A DNA stretch of 64,000 bases from Siphonodentalium dalli (GCA_032622095.1 CP136061.1:95229345-95293344); one strand, 5' to 3'; shown: positions 20,786 through 32,333, counted from the first letter of the stretch. A program made the numbers and translations. The notes: generated from the sequence alone by a model not told the origin.

Positions 20786-21188
20786 TTAACCCTTTACCCA
20801 ACAAAACGGCCAAAACCGGCCAAATAAAGCTTCAACAGCCTAAAATATCTTCGGTCTGTCTCAATAGAACCATACAAATATGGATATCATTGGAACCGGC
20901 TCCTTGACCACAGTGTGATAGTTACAGTTAGCCCTGTGCCAATGCATTCTCTTATATATGCGAGTCGACCATAGGTCGCCTCGCATATATAAGAGAATGC
21001 ATTGGCCTAAAAAAAAAATTTTTTTTTAACACTTTTTACCATTTTTTCTTACATTCTTTAACAATTTTATAATTTTTAATGTGTTAAGCCAATGCATTCT
21101 CTTATATATGCGAGGCGACCTATGGTCGACTCGCATATATAAGAGAATGCATTGGCACAGGGCCCTTCTGTTGGGTAAAGGGTTTTAA
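20786..21188 (+). mobile_element. TTAA-target twin-hairpin element, copy 4
   Basis: Starts TTAA|CCCTTTACCCAACAAAACG, with both hairpins present. It ends TTGGGTAAAGGGTT|TTAA, two T longer than the other copies, so the right end is slightly altered. The A/T link between hairpins has an expanded A/T run. Confidence 0.86.
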
Positions 21189-21473
21189 AAGTTCGTTGAC
21201 ATCCATACAATGTTCTCATTGCGCAGTTTATGAAGTTTCTGTCGGGCATCCGGTTGCTGGATGTTGATTATTACGCCACCGTAGTGTGGTGTTTCTAGCT
21301 TTTGGTTTTTTGATATCGCATGGTCGATCGATAATTCACTGGGTGATTGTACATTCGGCAAACCTCGTCAGATTCCGTCACCGTTTCATCGTACCGATAA
21401 TTACGAGAGTACAACTAAGATTGGCACATGTGTTTACGTCACCGGTGTAATTGTGGGGACATGCTTCTATTAT

Positions 21474-22230
21474 GAAGGTTTGCTATCCCGAAGGTCCGCT
21501 ATTCCGAAGGTTCTCTATTCCGAAGGTTTTTGTTATTTTTAGGTTAATTCTATATTTTAAAGTATTGAGACTAATTTGAGAGGGTTCATTTTCACAAAGA
21601 TTCTTTATATGGAGTGTGCGCTCACATCCGAACTGATCATGCGCGCACACCGATACAGATACAGGAGGAAATAACTTAACTTAGAACATTAAATGTGATT
21701 TTGTTTTGTTTTCGCTGGTTTTCTTGAGATTTTATGTCATTACGTGGGCCCATACCTTTGAATTCTTGGCATATACTATGAATGTTGTGGTATATATGGA
21801 CCCTCCCGCATTGGGACATGACATAGGTTCAGTTGACTTAAGTGGTGTTCTGTGTGTGCTCCAATTTGGAGTTCAATATTTTAAGGGCCAAGTTTAGAAT
21901 TTTATGGGTCCATACCTTTGAACTCTGGGCATATAATATGAATATTGGGGGGCATGTCTCTATTCCGAAGGTTCACTATCCCGAAGGTCCACTATTCCGA
22001 AATTTCTCTGAATGTTCGCTATTCCGAAGGTTCACCAATCCGAAGGTTCGTTATTCCGAAGGTTCTGTGTTCCAAAGATTTTTTTTATTTTAAGGTTAAT
22101 TCTATATTCTAAAGTAACGAGAGGGTTCATTATCACGAAGATTCTTTTTATGAAGGAAATAACGTAAAACATTAAATGTGATTTTGTTTTGTTTTCGAGG
22201 GTTTTCTTGAGTTTAATGTCATTACGTATG
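21474..22230 (+). repeat. Partial direct duplication with CTATTCCGAAGGTT arrays
   Basis: Two arrays of a roughly 14-bp word (CTATTCCGAAGGTT and variants) at 21474-21525 and 21958-22072 are each followed by related sequence: TTTTAAGGTTAATTCTATAT, GAGAGGGTTCATT, CATTAAATGTGATTTTG and TTTTCTTGAG. A second internal pair (CATACCTTTGAATTCTTGGC at 21750 and CATACCTTTGAACTCTGGGC at 21911) shows more than one duplication round. Confidence 0.7.
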
Positions 22231-22479
22231 ACCTTATTTCTCATTACATATTCACGCCAAGGAGCCCACACAATTGCTATGTTACGATGCGATTTAATGT
22301 GATTATGTGTGACCTAATATCTCAATAATCTGAGGCAAGAGTACGCCTGCTAAAGGCGAATTATAACAGTTGGGGTTATAACGCTCAATAAATACTGGAG
22401 GCTATAACAAACTGCGCAGTAGAATATCGCTGAATGGACGAGTATGAGATGAGCCTAAATGCAATTGTGACTTTGTTTA

Positions 22480-22640
22480 AAGGCCCACTTAATTTTCGAG
22501 TCATTAATTTTTTATAGTATATACGGTTTTAATAACAATTTATGCCATAAAATTTGAATAAACTACTATAATTCATCACCATTTGAAAGGCAGAATACTT
22601 CTATCTCCTAGTTTGAAACACCTTCAAAATACCGCGTCGT
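22480..22640 (+). repeat. Dispersed repeat fragment
   Basis: Shares AAAGGCCCACTTAATTTTC, ATGCCATAAAATTTGA and CATCACCATTTGAAAG with the copies at 13.6 kb and 18 kb. Confidence 0.55.
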
Positions 22641-22689
22641 ATATCTAGCAATTAGCAACCAACATGTCCTCCTCGGCTTTCCATAGAAT

Positions 22690-23258
22690 TCAACGTAATT
22701 TGATACTTATGGGTATTTGTGTCCGGGAAGTGTTTTGAACGGGTCAAATCGTGACCCCGACCTGACCTTGACCATTAAAACTGTCAATGCAAGGTCAATT
22801 TGGGTAAAACGGACAAATTTCGGCGAAATTTGATACCTAGGGATACTTTGGTCCGAGGAGAGTTTTGAACGGGTCAAATCGTGACCTCGGCCTGACATTG
22901 ACCTTCAATATGGCCAATCAAAGGTCAACTCGGATAAAACGGATAGATTTCGACGAAATTTGATACCTATGGGTACTTTTGTCGGGGGGGGGGGTGTTTT
23001 GGACGGGTCAAATCATGACTCTGACCTTACCTTGACCTTCAAAATTGTTAATTAAAGGTCAAGTTGGGTAAAACGGACGGATTTCGACGAAATTTGATAC
23101 CTATGGGTAGTTTTCTACGGGTGGGGGTGTTTTGGACTGGACAAATCATGACCCTGACCTGACCTTGACTTTCGAAATAGTCAATTGAAGGTCAAATCGC
23201 ACCTTTCACCGGAAAGCAGATGGGAAACAGCCCGGGTGAAGTCGGGCCTATCAGCTTG
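22690..23258 (+). mobile_element. Helitron-like type B tail with internal tandem repeats
   Basis: Four to five rounds of a 120-150-bp unit carry GATTTCGACGAAATTTGATA, CCTATGGGTAC, GGGTCAAATCGTGACC and CCTGACCTTGACC. The end is a hairpin (AGCCCGGGTGAAGTCGGGCC), a short spacer and CTTG at 23255-23258. The units match the body of B1 (4340-4480). The 5' TC end is not visible, so this copy is truncated. Confidence 0.6.
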
Positions 23259-23779
23259 TGTAATAAAGAAGACAGTTTGATGAAAGTAATGTATATATGC
23301 CACGAGAAACGGGAAAACTTGAAATATGGAAGTACGCAAATTTCCCGCATAAAATTTGAAAGCTAGTTTATAGAATAATTGTATTATTATTTATATTTAT
23401 GGCTAATAATACGATCTTGGTGGCGTTACCATTTCTGACTATGGTTTTCTTGTCTAGGTTAAATTCTAGGTTAAATTGTCTAGGTTAAATCATTTAGTGA
23501 CTAAATGTGCTGTAATGAGCAGCGACTGGAATCCTATTGATTCATTTGTAGGAATGCTCAGCTATTAAATTCAGCATTCAGTAACATATTGTTTGAATTA
23601 TTAGCTAAACATTCATACAAATGAATCATTATAAATCGGTGTTATGGGTGTCTGAACCTGGCTATTATAAGGCACATTATTATTCCTCGCTGATAACGTG
23701 TCAAGTGAGCAGGGGTGTGGGCTGGAGGGTCTCCAATGTTGGGGCGTCCACCTCGGAATTTCCAACCGCATCATCCCAA
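23259..23779. other. No recognisable gene; shared 45-bp block
   Basis: At about 23410-23455 it has the block also found at 12410-12455. A 14-base TCTAGGTTAAAT word is repeated around 23452-23490. Otherwise nothing is recognised. Confidence 0.45.
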
Positions 23780-23803
23780 TCAATGTTCCCAACAGATGGA
23801 GAG

Positions 23804-23834
<31 letters not shown>

Positions 23835-23863
23835 TATATATATATAGAGAGAGAGATAGATAT

Positions 23864-23950
<87 letters not shown>

Positions 23951-23985
23951 AAGAGAGAGAGAGAAAGAGAGAGAGAAAGAGAGAA

Positions 23986-24054
<69 letters not shown>

Positions 24055-25435
24055 TGGGAGAGAGAGAGAGAGAGAGGGCCGATTTATTTTGCAAAAGAGC
24101 ATACATTATTTAATACAAAGCATATTAATTAAATGTAATTAGATTATTTGTCTATTAACCAGTTTCTTGCCAATTTCGGGGGGAGGGGGTGGGGTAAATG
24201 TCATATAGAAAACTAGATCACACCTGCTCCCTACTTCCTGTCCACCCATCATGAGTTTTGGATCAACTCTAAAGAAGTGGTGTCCATTTGTATATGTCAA
24301 ATATGGTTGATTACATGCATGTTTAAAGTGTAGGAAAGTATGCAAATGTTGGTCTAATAACGACAAATTCCAAACTATTAAATTGTTGTCAAATCAAACT
24401 AAGAGAAAAATTTCAACATATTGTTGGTGTTAAATTTCAAACCAATATATTGTAAGATAAGAAATTTGCTGTTGAACATTTTGACCAAAGTTGGGGATAG
24501 ACACCAATTAAGCACCCCCTCCCCAAGTCCCCCCACTACACAAATCACGCCATAACCTATCAATGATGCAGTTGAACGTGATTTCATAAGTTATATATAT
24601 ATTCATGTCTGGGCGACAAACATGTGTAAATGTCCCTCAGGCGGACTTCAGAGGAGGAAATATGATGGCGCTGGCATTGAAATATTGTCACGCCTGGATC
24701 TTTCAATAATGCCCAGATTAAGTAAATGAATATAACATCTCATATTCTCCTGAGAGTAGATTTATATTACCATTGGTCATTTATATAGGCGGGCATGATT
24801 ATGATACTATACTCATCGGGACTTTCAATATTTTATTTCTGCCTATTAATGTCACTTAATCTCCCGTATTAGGTATTTATTGTGTTATTTCTTAATATAC
24901 CTGTTCTATTGTGCAAATTACATAAGCTACAGTCATTATCTGGTTTAAAATGTCAGATACACAAGACGATTTTCGGACCAAAGTGCAGAAATCGTTCGAA
25001 TAAATCTCATGTACAGAACCGTCACAGCCGTGATTGGTTTGAAATAGAACCGTAACACGCACCAGTGTTGATTACGAGGCCACAGCTCCCAATTATCAAC
25101 CGGCCCTATCGGGATACTTTCTCAGCTATTTTACAGAAGAATAGAACGGGTATACTTTCAGTGATAACATGTTGATATTTACGCGTTAACTCGCTAATAC
25201 CGAGTTAATTGTGGTCTAGAGTTCAGGTTTCGATAACACGGCATTTCTGCAGCCTCTGTTCATTCAGGAAAGTATAATATATTCAAGATATCTATAATTA
25301 TACGTGATTTTGTCACAAAAATGATTATTTTCAATCACCAGGAACCGTAACCAGTGGTAACAAATCAGGCAAGAACCATCACAGTACCGGCGATAGAACG
25401 ACTTCCAATATAACAGTTCCTACACAGTGGTGTTT
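23780..25435 (+). repeat. Palindrome 1, left arm
   Basis: The reverse complement of this arm matches 28905-30830. Landmarks in order are GTTCCCAACAGATGGAGAG, GCAAAAGAGCATACATTATT, ACATGTGTAAATGTCCCTCA, CTACAGTCATTATCTGG and the inner end CCGATGTAACAGTTCC-type sequence. Divergence is modest, a few percent to perhaps 10 percent by eye. No gene is recognised in the arm. Confidence 0.9.
23796..24078 (+). repeat. GA microsatellite, interrupted
   Basis: GAGA tracts with AAAG and ATAT interruptions. A shorter CT tract sits at the mirror position of the right palindrome arm (30752-30806), so the microsatellite was part of the duplicated sequence and has since changed length. Confidence 0.93.
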
Positions 25436-25689
25436 GTGAGGGTACGAAATTACATTCCAAGAAACTTCAGCCGAAAACTTACCTGACGGGGGAAGTCAAA
25501 TTTAAACAAACGCACGTGTCTTTGTGTGAATAACAATACTTTACATACGTTACGTGCATTATATACCTAGCCTTTATGTACTGCCTACCTGATCGAGTTT
25601 ATATGTTATCTCGTGCCAGTGATCACAACTATTAAAATGAGTATGAACTGGTAACCCCTGCATGGATCGATACACACATAACTATGGAG

Positions 25690-26030
25690 CGCCGTTCCAC
25701 TATTTATCCCCTATTTACAGATATCTTCAATTCTTTTACAGATATCATGCACCAATTAATTTGGACATATATCTCCAATTCATTAAGAGATATCTCCAAT
25801 TAATACGAAAATATCTCCAATTGATAAGGAGATATCTCCATATTAATATGGATATATCTCTAAATCACTAGCAGATATATGTTAATTCAGTGGGAAATAT
25901 CTCTAATTCACGAGCAGAATCTGATATCTCCAAATCTACACGACTTATATATATATAGATATCTGTTAATTTATTTAGCAGATATATCCATATCATTGCC
26001 CCTATGGGAAGACAAATTGACATTTAATAA
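25690..26030 (+). repeat. ATATCTCCAATT short tandem repeats
   Basis: Irregular 20-25-bp repeats around AGATATCTCCAATT, with an embedded palindrome (ATATCTCCATATTAATATGG). A shorter piece with ACAGATATATGTTAATTCA and CCCTATTTAC occurs inverted at 27955-28090, so this belongs to the inner part of palindrome 1. Confidence 0.8.
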
Positions 26031-26034
26031 ATAA

Positions 26035-26250
26035 TTGAGCTTAAACTCAGTAAGGATTCTCTAATTGCGCTTAAGTGCAATAAGGGAAGATCTAATTGCG
26101 ATAAAGCGATAATGAAATATATAATTGCACTTAAGTGCAATAAGGAATATTTTATTGGGCTTAAGCGCAATAAGGAATATTCTCAATAAGGAATATCTTA
26201 TTGCGCTTAAGCGCAATTAGCTCTTATTGCGCTTAAGCAACAAGGCACAT
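26035..26250. repeat. GCGCTTAAGCGCAATAAG tandem palindromes, block 1
   Basis: Repeated self-complementary GCTTAAGCGC / GCACTTAAGTGC words separated by AATAAGG-type spacers, about 30-bp period. Each has TTAA at its centre. Further blocks lie at 26690-26760 and 27240-27380. Confidence 0.85.
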
Positions 26251-26287
26251 TACATAAAATCCCTCTTATTCAAATGGTATTGTGCAT

Positions 26288-26610
26288 AGTGGGGCTAAAG
26301 GGGTCACTCTCACCAAAAAAGTGCTGAAGGGTACACAGGGTTTGAAAATGTGCTGAAGGGTACACACGGTTTGTGATCGGCACTAACACCATTACCTAAA
26401 CTGTGGCGCCCATGTCTGGCGCCCATCAGGAGTTTGTTTTCAGTTAATTTTAATGTTCATTGGAATGTCGTTCTAAATGACGTTTAGTTTTCGTATCTGC
26501 CATGTTCTGTTAGAGAATAATTGTTTATGTTCCAAAACATGTGTACCCTTCAGCACATTTTCAAAACCTGTGTACCCTTTTTTGGTGAGAGTGACCCCTT
26601 CAGCCATAGT
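26288..26610. mobile_element. Inverted-repeat MITE with GGGGTCACTCTCACC termini
   Basis: The left terminus GGCTAAAGGGGTCACTCTCACC region pairs with the right terminus around GGTGAGAGTGACCCCTTCAG. Long arms (about 75 bp) also share GTGCTGAAGGGTACACA and its complement. The left arm has GTGCTGAAGGGTACAC twice. The target duplication is not clear. Non-coding. Confidence 0.78.
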
Positions 26611-26689
26611 GGGTGACCTGGTGACTGTCCACATGTAGGCCTATTCGGATTCTACTATTTGCAGAGGGGTGATCTCATGAGGGAGATAT

Positions 26690-26758
26690 TAATTACGCTT
26701 AAGCGCAACAAGGATGTAATTGCACTTAAGTGCAATAATGAGGAACCCCTAATTGTGC
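26690..26758. repeat. GCGCTTAAGCGCAA repeats, block 2
   Basis: Same words as 26035-26250. This is the left flank of the TTAA element at 26759, which is inserted at the TTAA in the centre of such a unit. Confidence 0.8.
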
Positions 26759-27246
26759 TTAAAGGTACTCAACCCGATAAAACTCCTCTCAATTACTATT
26801 TCAATGGCTTCGGGGGTCAAAAATATTTGATTCGAGTCGAGGAAGTCACCCATCAAAGCTCAGATTTGTTAGATATCGATTTTAGAAATCTATTATTTTT
26901 CATTATCGGGAATTCTTTCTGGCCCAGAAGACAATCAAAAATTCGTTATTATTACCCACTTGATTATAGAGTTATCCATCCTTGTCTGTTTGAATAGAAT
27001 TTTGGCGTAAAATCTCGAGCAGGTTACCAAATTGACGGCAGTTATTGGTACTCATCTCGAGAACATAAGAATTTTCAAAAATCAATATCTAATAACTCTG
27101 AGCTTTGTTTGATGGGTTCCTCGACTCGAATCAAATATTTTTTACCCCCAAAGCCAAAGAAATAGTAATATAGGACCCTCTGATCGGATTGTTGTTGTTG
27201 GAATCTGTTGAGATGGGGACCCTCTTTACGGGTTGAGTACCTTTAA
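26759..27246 (+). mobile_element. TTAA-target element with AGGTACTCAACCCG ends, copy 1
   Basis: TTAA flanks both ends. The inverted termini are AGGTACTCAACCCG and CGGGTTGAGTACCT. It is a 488-bp copy, nearly the same as 37857-38344 but in the opposite orientation. It has CGAGTCGAGGAAGTCACCC and, inverted, GACTCGAATCAAATATTTTT near the two ends, so the arms are partly palindromic. The 112-codon frame at 26659-26997 runs across the insertion border and is not a gene. TTAA duplication points to piggyBac- or Kolobok-type transposition. Confidence 0.87.
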
Positions 27247-27380
27247 GCACAATAAGGGAAAATCTAATTGAGCTTAAGCCCAATAAGAGATGATCTTATA
27301 AGGAATTTTCTTATTGCGCTCAAACGCAATAAGAAATATTCTTATTGCGCTTAAGCGCAATTATATATTCCTTATTGCGC
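27247..27380. repeat. GCGCTTAAGCGCAATAAG tandem palindromes, block 3
   Basis: Continues the array interrupted by the element at 26759. Its right end is interrupted by the element at 27381. Confidence 0.82.
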
Positions 27381-27954
27381 TTAAAGGGGTACTGTACGCC
27401 ATTTTCAATAAATTCCCGGTGATAACAACGATCTGATATCGATAATATATAGAAAACTAAATAATTTGAGTCGAAGATGTATTCTGAAAACGTCCAGGTC
27501 AATAGGTTATCTTTAAATCAAAGTTAATAATTTGATATAAATGTAATTTATGGCTGGAGTCATAAATTAAATTACGAATTTCCGTGTACAAGACGTAATC
27601 AAAATAATTCACGGATGGTGGATTGGGCAAAGCGTGGCACACATGGTCATGTACAAAAAATATGTTGATACGTGGCGTAAACTCAAGCCACTCACTGACT
27701 AGTGACTATACAATGACTGAATGAGTATATGGGACTAGGATGCATATAATATAACATTTATTTGATACATTTGCTTGAAAACTGTCCTAAAATTACTCGA
27801 CAAAGACAATTGGTACTTTCGCATTCCGGCTAATCTGCCATCCGTAACATTACTTCGTACTCAACAGACTTTTAAATAATGGAAATCTGGTTACCTTATT
27901 CAACAACTCAGAGACTAAAGAGACCAACAACATTTGGGTACAGTATCCCTTTGA
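27381..27954. mobile_element. TTAA-type element with AGGGGTACTGTAC ends
   Basis: The left end is TTAA|AGGGGTACTGTACGCC. The right end is GGGTACAGTATCCCT|TTGA, where TTGA is a one-base variant of TTAA. The termini are inverted complements with a small mismatch. The interior is AT-rich without a transposase. It is probably a distinct non-autonomous family using the same target. Confidence 0.65.
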
Positions 27955-28100
27955 GCTAAATTATTTATTAATGTCAATTTGGCTTCCCATATGCCACAGA
28001 TATATGTTAATTCATCAGGAAATATCTCTACCAATCTCTACATGACTTGCAGATATCCGTAAATAGGGGATAAATGGTGGTCGACGCTCATGACCACTCT
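27955..28100 (-). repeat. Inner right piece of palindrome 1
   Basis: On the minus strand it carries CCCTATTTACGGATATC and AGATATTTCCTGATGAATT, mirroring 25690-26030. It shows that the palindrome originally reached close to its centre near 27 kb. Confidence 0.7.
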
Positions 28101-28904
28101 ATATTTATAACAGTCTCTTCGAAAAGACGAGGGAAATCCCAGCGGAAATCCCCAAAAAAAGAGGGAAATCCCAGCGGAAATCCTAACAGGTTCAATCGGT
28201 GAGATAATATACACGTGTACAGGTGATACAAAATTAATATGCAAAATAGAAGAGATAATGTATGGAAATGAGGACCAGACAACAAGCCCGATGGCTTATA
28301 TGAAGTATTTTCCTCTTTGGCGACATGCCACTTCCCCGATAAGTGAGGGAGGGGTATCGATCAGATGGGAAAGGCTTGAGATAATGTTTCTTTTTCTTAG
28401 CTTTCTTGAGTTTTCTTTCATCCGTCCCCATTAATTTAGGTTTCATTTATTTTATATATATCACTGATTAGCCAAGAACCGGTTAGTTGCAATTCGAGTA
28501 GTTTACTCACCAGGATGAAGTGAATTATAATCGACACGAATACTCCGCTACAGAATAGATCCATACCCTCTGTCAGAATCATCAAACTAAACGCGTTGGT
28601 TCGTGAGGATTTCCACCGGCTGTAATAGACTGTAATGATCGATACAACAACAAAACAGCTCAGAACAATTAATTATGAATCGATCATGGCGTTAACGGTT
28701 ACCAGCACAGGGGCATGTAACGCGCTCCGCTGTCCGCCCCCCCCCCCCTTTTGCACTGCCCATATACGCCGCTCTATATACGCGCCTTCTTCGCGTTAAT
28801 GGAACATTATAATCGATCAAAATGAGAATTTGTTCACGCTCACTGAGTACGTTAAGAAAATATGAAGCAATGAACACTCATGTCACTCATACTGGGGTTA
28901 ATTC
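28101..28904. other. No recognisable gene; C-run
   Basis: Not mirrored in the left half. It contains a doubled GGGAAATCCCAGCGGAAATCC word at 28130-28182 and a run of 13 or more C near 28737-28749. Short minus-strand frames have no motif. Confidence 0.45.
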
Positions 28905-29890
28905 ACTGTGTAGGAACTGTTACATCGGAAGTCGTTCTATCGCCGGTATTGTGATGGTTCTTGCCTGATTTGCTACGGTTCATGATGATTGAAAATAATC
29001 ATTTTTGTGACAAAATCACGCATAATTATAGATATCTTGAATATATTATACTTTCTTGAATGAACAGAGGCTGCAGAAGTGCCGTGTTATCGAAACCTGA
29101 ACTCTAGACCACAATTAACTCGGTATTAGCGAGTTAACGCGTAAATATCAACATGTTATCACTGAAAATCAAGCCACGTGGACGCAATTTCTTTATTTTT
29201 CGTGGCGTATAAAATATAAAACGCACTCTGAAGACAAAAACTGACTATAAAGTATACCCGTGTTATTCTTCTGTGAAATAGCTGAGAAAGTATCCCGATA
29301 GGGGTTGATAATTGGGAGCTGTGGCCTCGTAATCAACACGGGTGCGTGTTACGGTTCTATATTTCAAACCTATCACGGCTGTGACGTTTCTGTACATGAG
29401 ATTTATTTGAACAATTTCTGCACTTTGGTCCGAAAATCGTCTTGTGTATCGGACATTTTAAACCAGATAATGACTGTAGCTTATGTAATTTGCATAATAG
29501 AACAGGTATATTAAGAAATAACACAATAAATACCTAATATACGGGAGATTAAGTGACATTAATAGGCAGAAATAACATATTGAAAGTGCCGATGAGTATA
29601 GTATCATAATCATGCCCACCTATATAAATGACCAATGGTAATATAAATATACTCTCAGGAGAATATGAGATGTTATATTCATTTACTTAATCTGGGCATT
29701 ATTAAAAGATCCAGGTGTGACAACATTTCAATGCCAGCGCCATCATATTTCCTCCTCTGAAGTACGCCTGAGGGACATTTACACATGTTTGTCGCCCAGA
29801 CATGAATATAACTTATGAAATCACGTTCAACTGAATCATTGATAGGTTATGACGTGATTGGGGTGGTGGGGAGACTTGGGGAGGCGGTGC

Positions 29891-30334
29891 TTAAAGGTAC
29901 TCAATCCGATTTGACGGTCCCCATATCATCAGATTTCAACAACAACAACATTTTTGAAATGCCACTTCAGTTATCAGAATCGATTAATAGCCCAAAAATA
30001 ATGCTAACCAGTCAACTATGGTATAAAATTGCTAAAAACCTGTTATTTATTAACGTTTTATTCAACGAAATTTTGCCAGTTGTCAAATATCTGACACAAA
30101 AAAGCCACTGGATTTTAGAGTTATCGATCTTCATCCGCTATCTGGTCAGATAAGTTCTTCTCGTCGACAGTTTACTGGGCCACTAAAGAAATTAAAATAA
30201 TAGATTTCAAACATCGATGTCTGATCACTCCTAGCTTTGATGGGTGGGTTCCTCGACTCGAATCAAATAGTTTTTACCCCTGAAGCCAAGGAAATAGTAA
30301 TTTGCGAGCGTTAATTCGGATTGAGTACCTTTAA
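29891..30334 (+). mobile_element. TTAA-target element with AGGTACTCAATCCG ends, copy 2
   Basis: The right palindrome arm reads GGTGC-TTAA-AGGTACTCAATCCG ... GGATTGAGTACCT-TTAA-TTGG. The left arm has the empty site GGTGC-TTAA-TTGG (complement of 24505-24520). This proves a TTAA duplication on insertion and dates the insertion after the palindrome formed. It is a 444-bp subtype, close to 38354-38798. Non-coding. Confidence 0.95.
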
Positions 30335-30746
30335 TTGGTGTCTATCCCCAACTTTGGTCAAAATGTTCAACAGTTACAAATTTCTTATCTTACAATAGAT
30401 TGGTTTGGAATTAAACACCAACAATATGTTGAAATTGTTCTCTTAGTTTGATTTGACAACAATTTAATAGAATTTAATAGTGGGGAATTTGCATACTTTC
30501 CTACACTTTAAACATGTAATCAACAATATTTGACATAAACAAATGGACACCTCTTCTTTAGAGTTGATCCAAAACTCATGATGGGTGGACAGGAAGTAGG
30601 GAGCAGATGTGATCTAGTTTTCTATATCACATTTACCCCCCCCCCCCAAATTGGCAAGAAAATGGTTTATATTAATGGACAAATAATCTAATTCCATTTA
30701 ATTAATATGCTTTGTATTAAATAATGTATGCTCTTTTGCAAAATAA

Positions 30747-30751
<5 letters not shown>

Positions 30752-30806
<55 letters not shown>
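30752..30806 (+). repeat. CT microsatellite
   Basis: Pure (TC)n of about 55 bp, the mirror of the GA tract in the left palindrome arm. Confidence 0.95.
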
Positions 30807-30810
<4 letters not shown>

Positions 30811-30830
30811 TGTTGGGAACATTTCCAATC

Positions 30831-32333
30831 TTGTTGGGGGTGGGGGGCGCCAGTGTGGAAACTTCCAACACTTGGGAATCTTGAAGCCAGTGTAGATGAT
30901 TTTTCCAATTTTCAGGTTCAGATGTCCACATTTTCTCACTGGCCCCATGTATCCTGAGGGTTATAATACACCAAATACAAATTAGTAGAGTGATTTCTCC
31001 TGGGACCCCCAAGCTACGATCAGCATAAAAAAAATTCTGGCAGCTGAATGGTCAATGATACATGGATGAAAATTGGACGAAAAAATGCACAAACGTGTTT
31101 CCCGACAAGAAACATCAAATATAGCCACATGGTGAACAGTTACGGCTGTCAAATTGGCGAATAATTTATGGGAGGGGTTGGTGTTTTTTCGATGTCATTT
31201 TTTTCTAAATTTTAAGGGTAGTGTGACGTTTGTCAAACTGCAGCGAGATCGAGATCGTTGACAAGTACTTTTGAGCACATTTTCTTGTGTCTAAAAGGGC
31301 GTTCTTCAATTTGTGATACTCGTGCAGGGTCAAAGCTTTCCTGCGAATACAGGGCAGTGGGATTTGTTAACACTGAGGCCTATGCAAATCATTTGGTGTA
31401 TTGTAACCTATAGTGAAAAATTGTCGTTTTTCAGATTTCTGCTCTGGAACAAGTCCCGTGCTCATTATCGCCATAAAACAAATTGGAAACATAAAGCACG
31501 CGATACGACAGCTTATTTGGCGCGGGAGCCGTCCAATAAAATTAAAAATTAACCCCTCTGATGCCATTTCTGCTTCTCGTTGTAGAACCGAAAATTGCCA
31601 TTTTCGACCTATTTTTGGGCCCATGGGTGCCCATTTAATGAATGTGAGACCATATGTTTGGGCGCTAGACAACCTAGATGAAAACCAAGGCAGATTTGTC
31701 GGGTTTGGGCAAGGCAAGGGAGTAAAGCGTCACATCAGTATGGGCCATACTCTAAAATATGATGCAAAATCGGACCAGTATCAGGTCAACCGAAGTTGAA
31801 TTGCCCCTTTTAGATGACAGGTTGACAAAAATGCCTACCCTAGAAGTTTGCAGAAACGGTTTGGCGATCCAACGAGCCAAAATTTCCGCCAATAAATGCA
31901 TTCTTATGAAGGGAAAATTTTGGTTTTCTGTCGATTTGTTTCGAAAATTGGGTAGGTGCGCCCAATGTAAAACCTAAGTGCGCCCAATTCGCCTAGCGAA
32001 TCGTATGGCATATTTTCCGGAAGTGGTATCTACAAGCTATCAGATCGACGACATGCATGAGGGTGACGACCCCCCTCCCCCTGGCATCCAGCATCCGGCT
32101 TAAAATGGACACCGGCATCCGGAATACGCCATAACAGAGAGGCGGCATCCGGAATACTATTTGATTAAATTTATTGAAAACAGACTCGGGAACGAAGTGA
32201 ACGTTGGCATGAGGTATTGGAATTAGTCTCCGTATTGACTAGTAATGATTTGATTTAACAGCTTTACGGAAACGGAAAGATTAAACTTTTAATAAAATAC
32301 TAAATGTATGATCTCATATCATACATATATACG
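30831..32333. other. No supported gene
   Basis: The longest frames (31367-31717 minus, 31413-31799 plus) overlap each other on opposite strands, have no recognised motif and lack clear splice signals. The word TGCGCCCAATTCGCC is half repeated near 31957-31990, and CATCCGG/CGGCATCCGGAATA words recur at 32092-32155. The stretch may be old repeats. Confidence 0.4.

Larger units (their letters stand above)
28905..30830 (-). repeat. Palindrome 1, right arm
   Basis: Reverse complement of 23780-25435 with two main differences: an extra TTAA element at 29891-30334 and a block near 29166-29255 (ATCAAGCCACGTGGACGC to GACTATAA) that the left arm lacks. The inner end starts CACTGTGTAGGAACTGTTAC. No genes are recognised. 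Confidence 0.9.

Noticed and set aside
23701-24106. SLSLSL-type frames of 108-133 residues
   Set aside because: Translation of the GA/CT microsatellite.
26659-26997. 112-residue frame
   Set aside because: It starts in the GCTTAAGC array and crosses the left end of a TTAA element, so it spans unrelated DNA.
31367-31799. Two frames of 116 and 128 residues on opposite strands
   Set aside because: They overlap almost fully, have no recognised domain and lack convincing splice sites or an upstream promoter; neither can be preferred.
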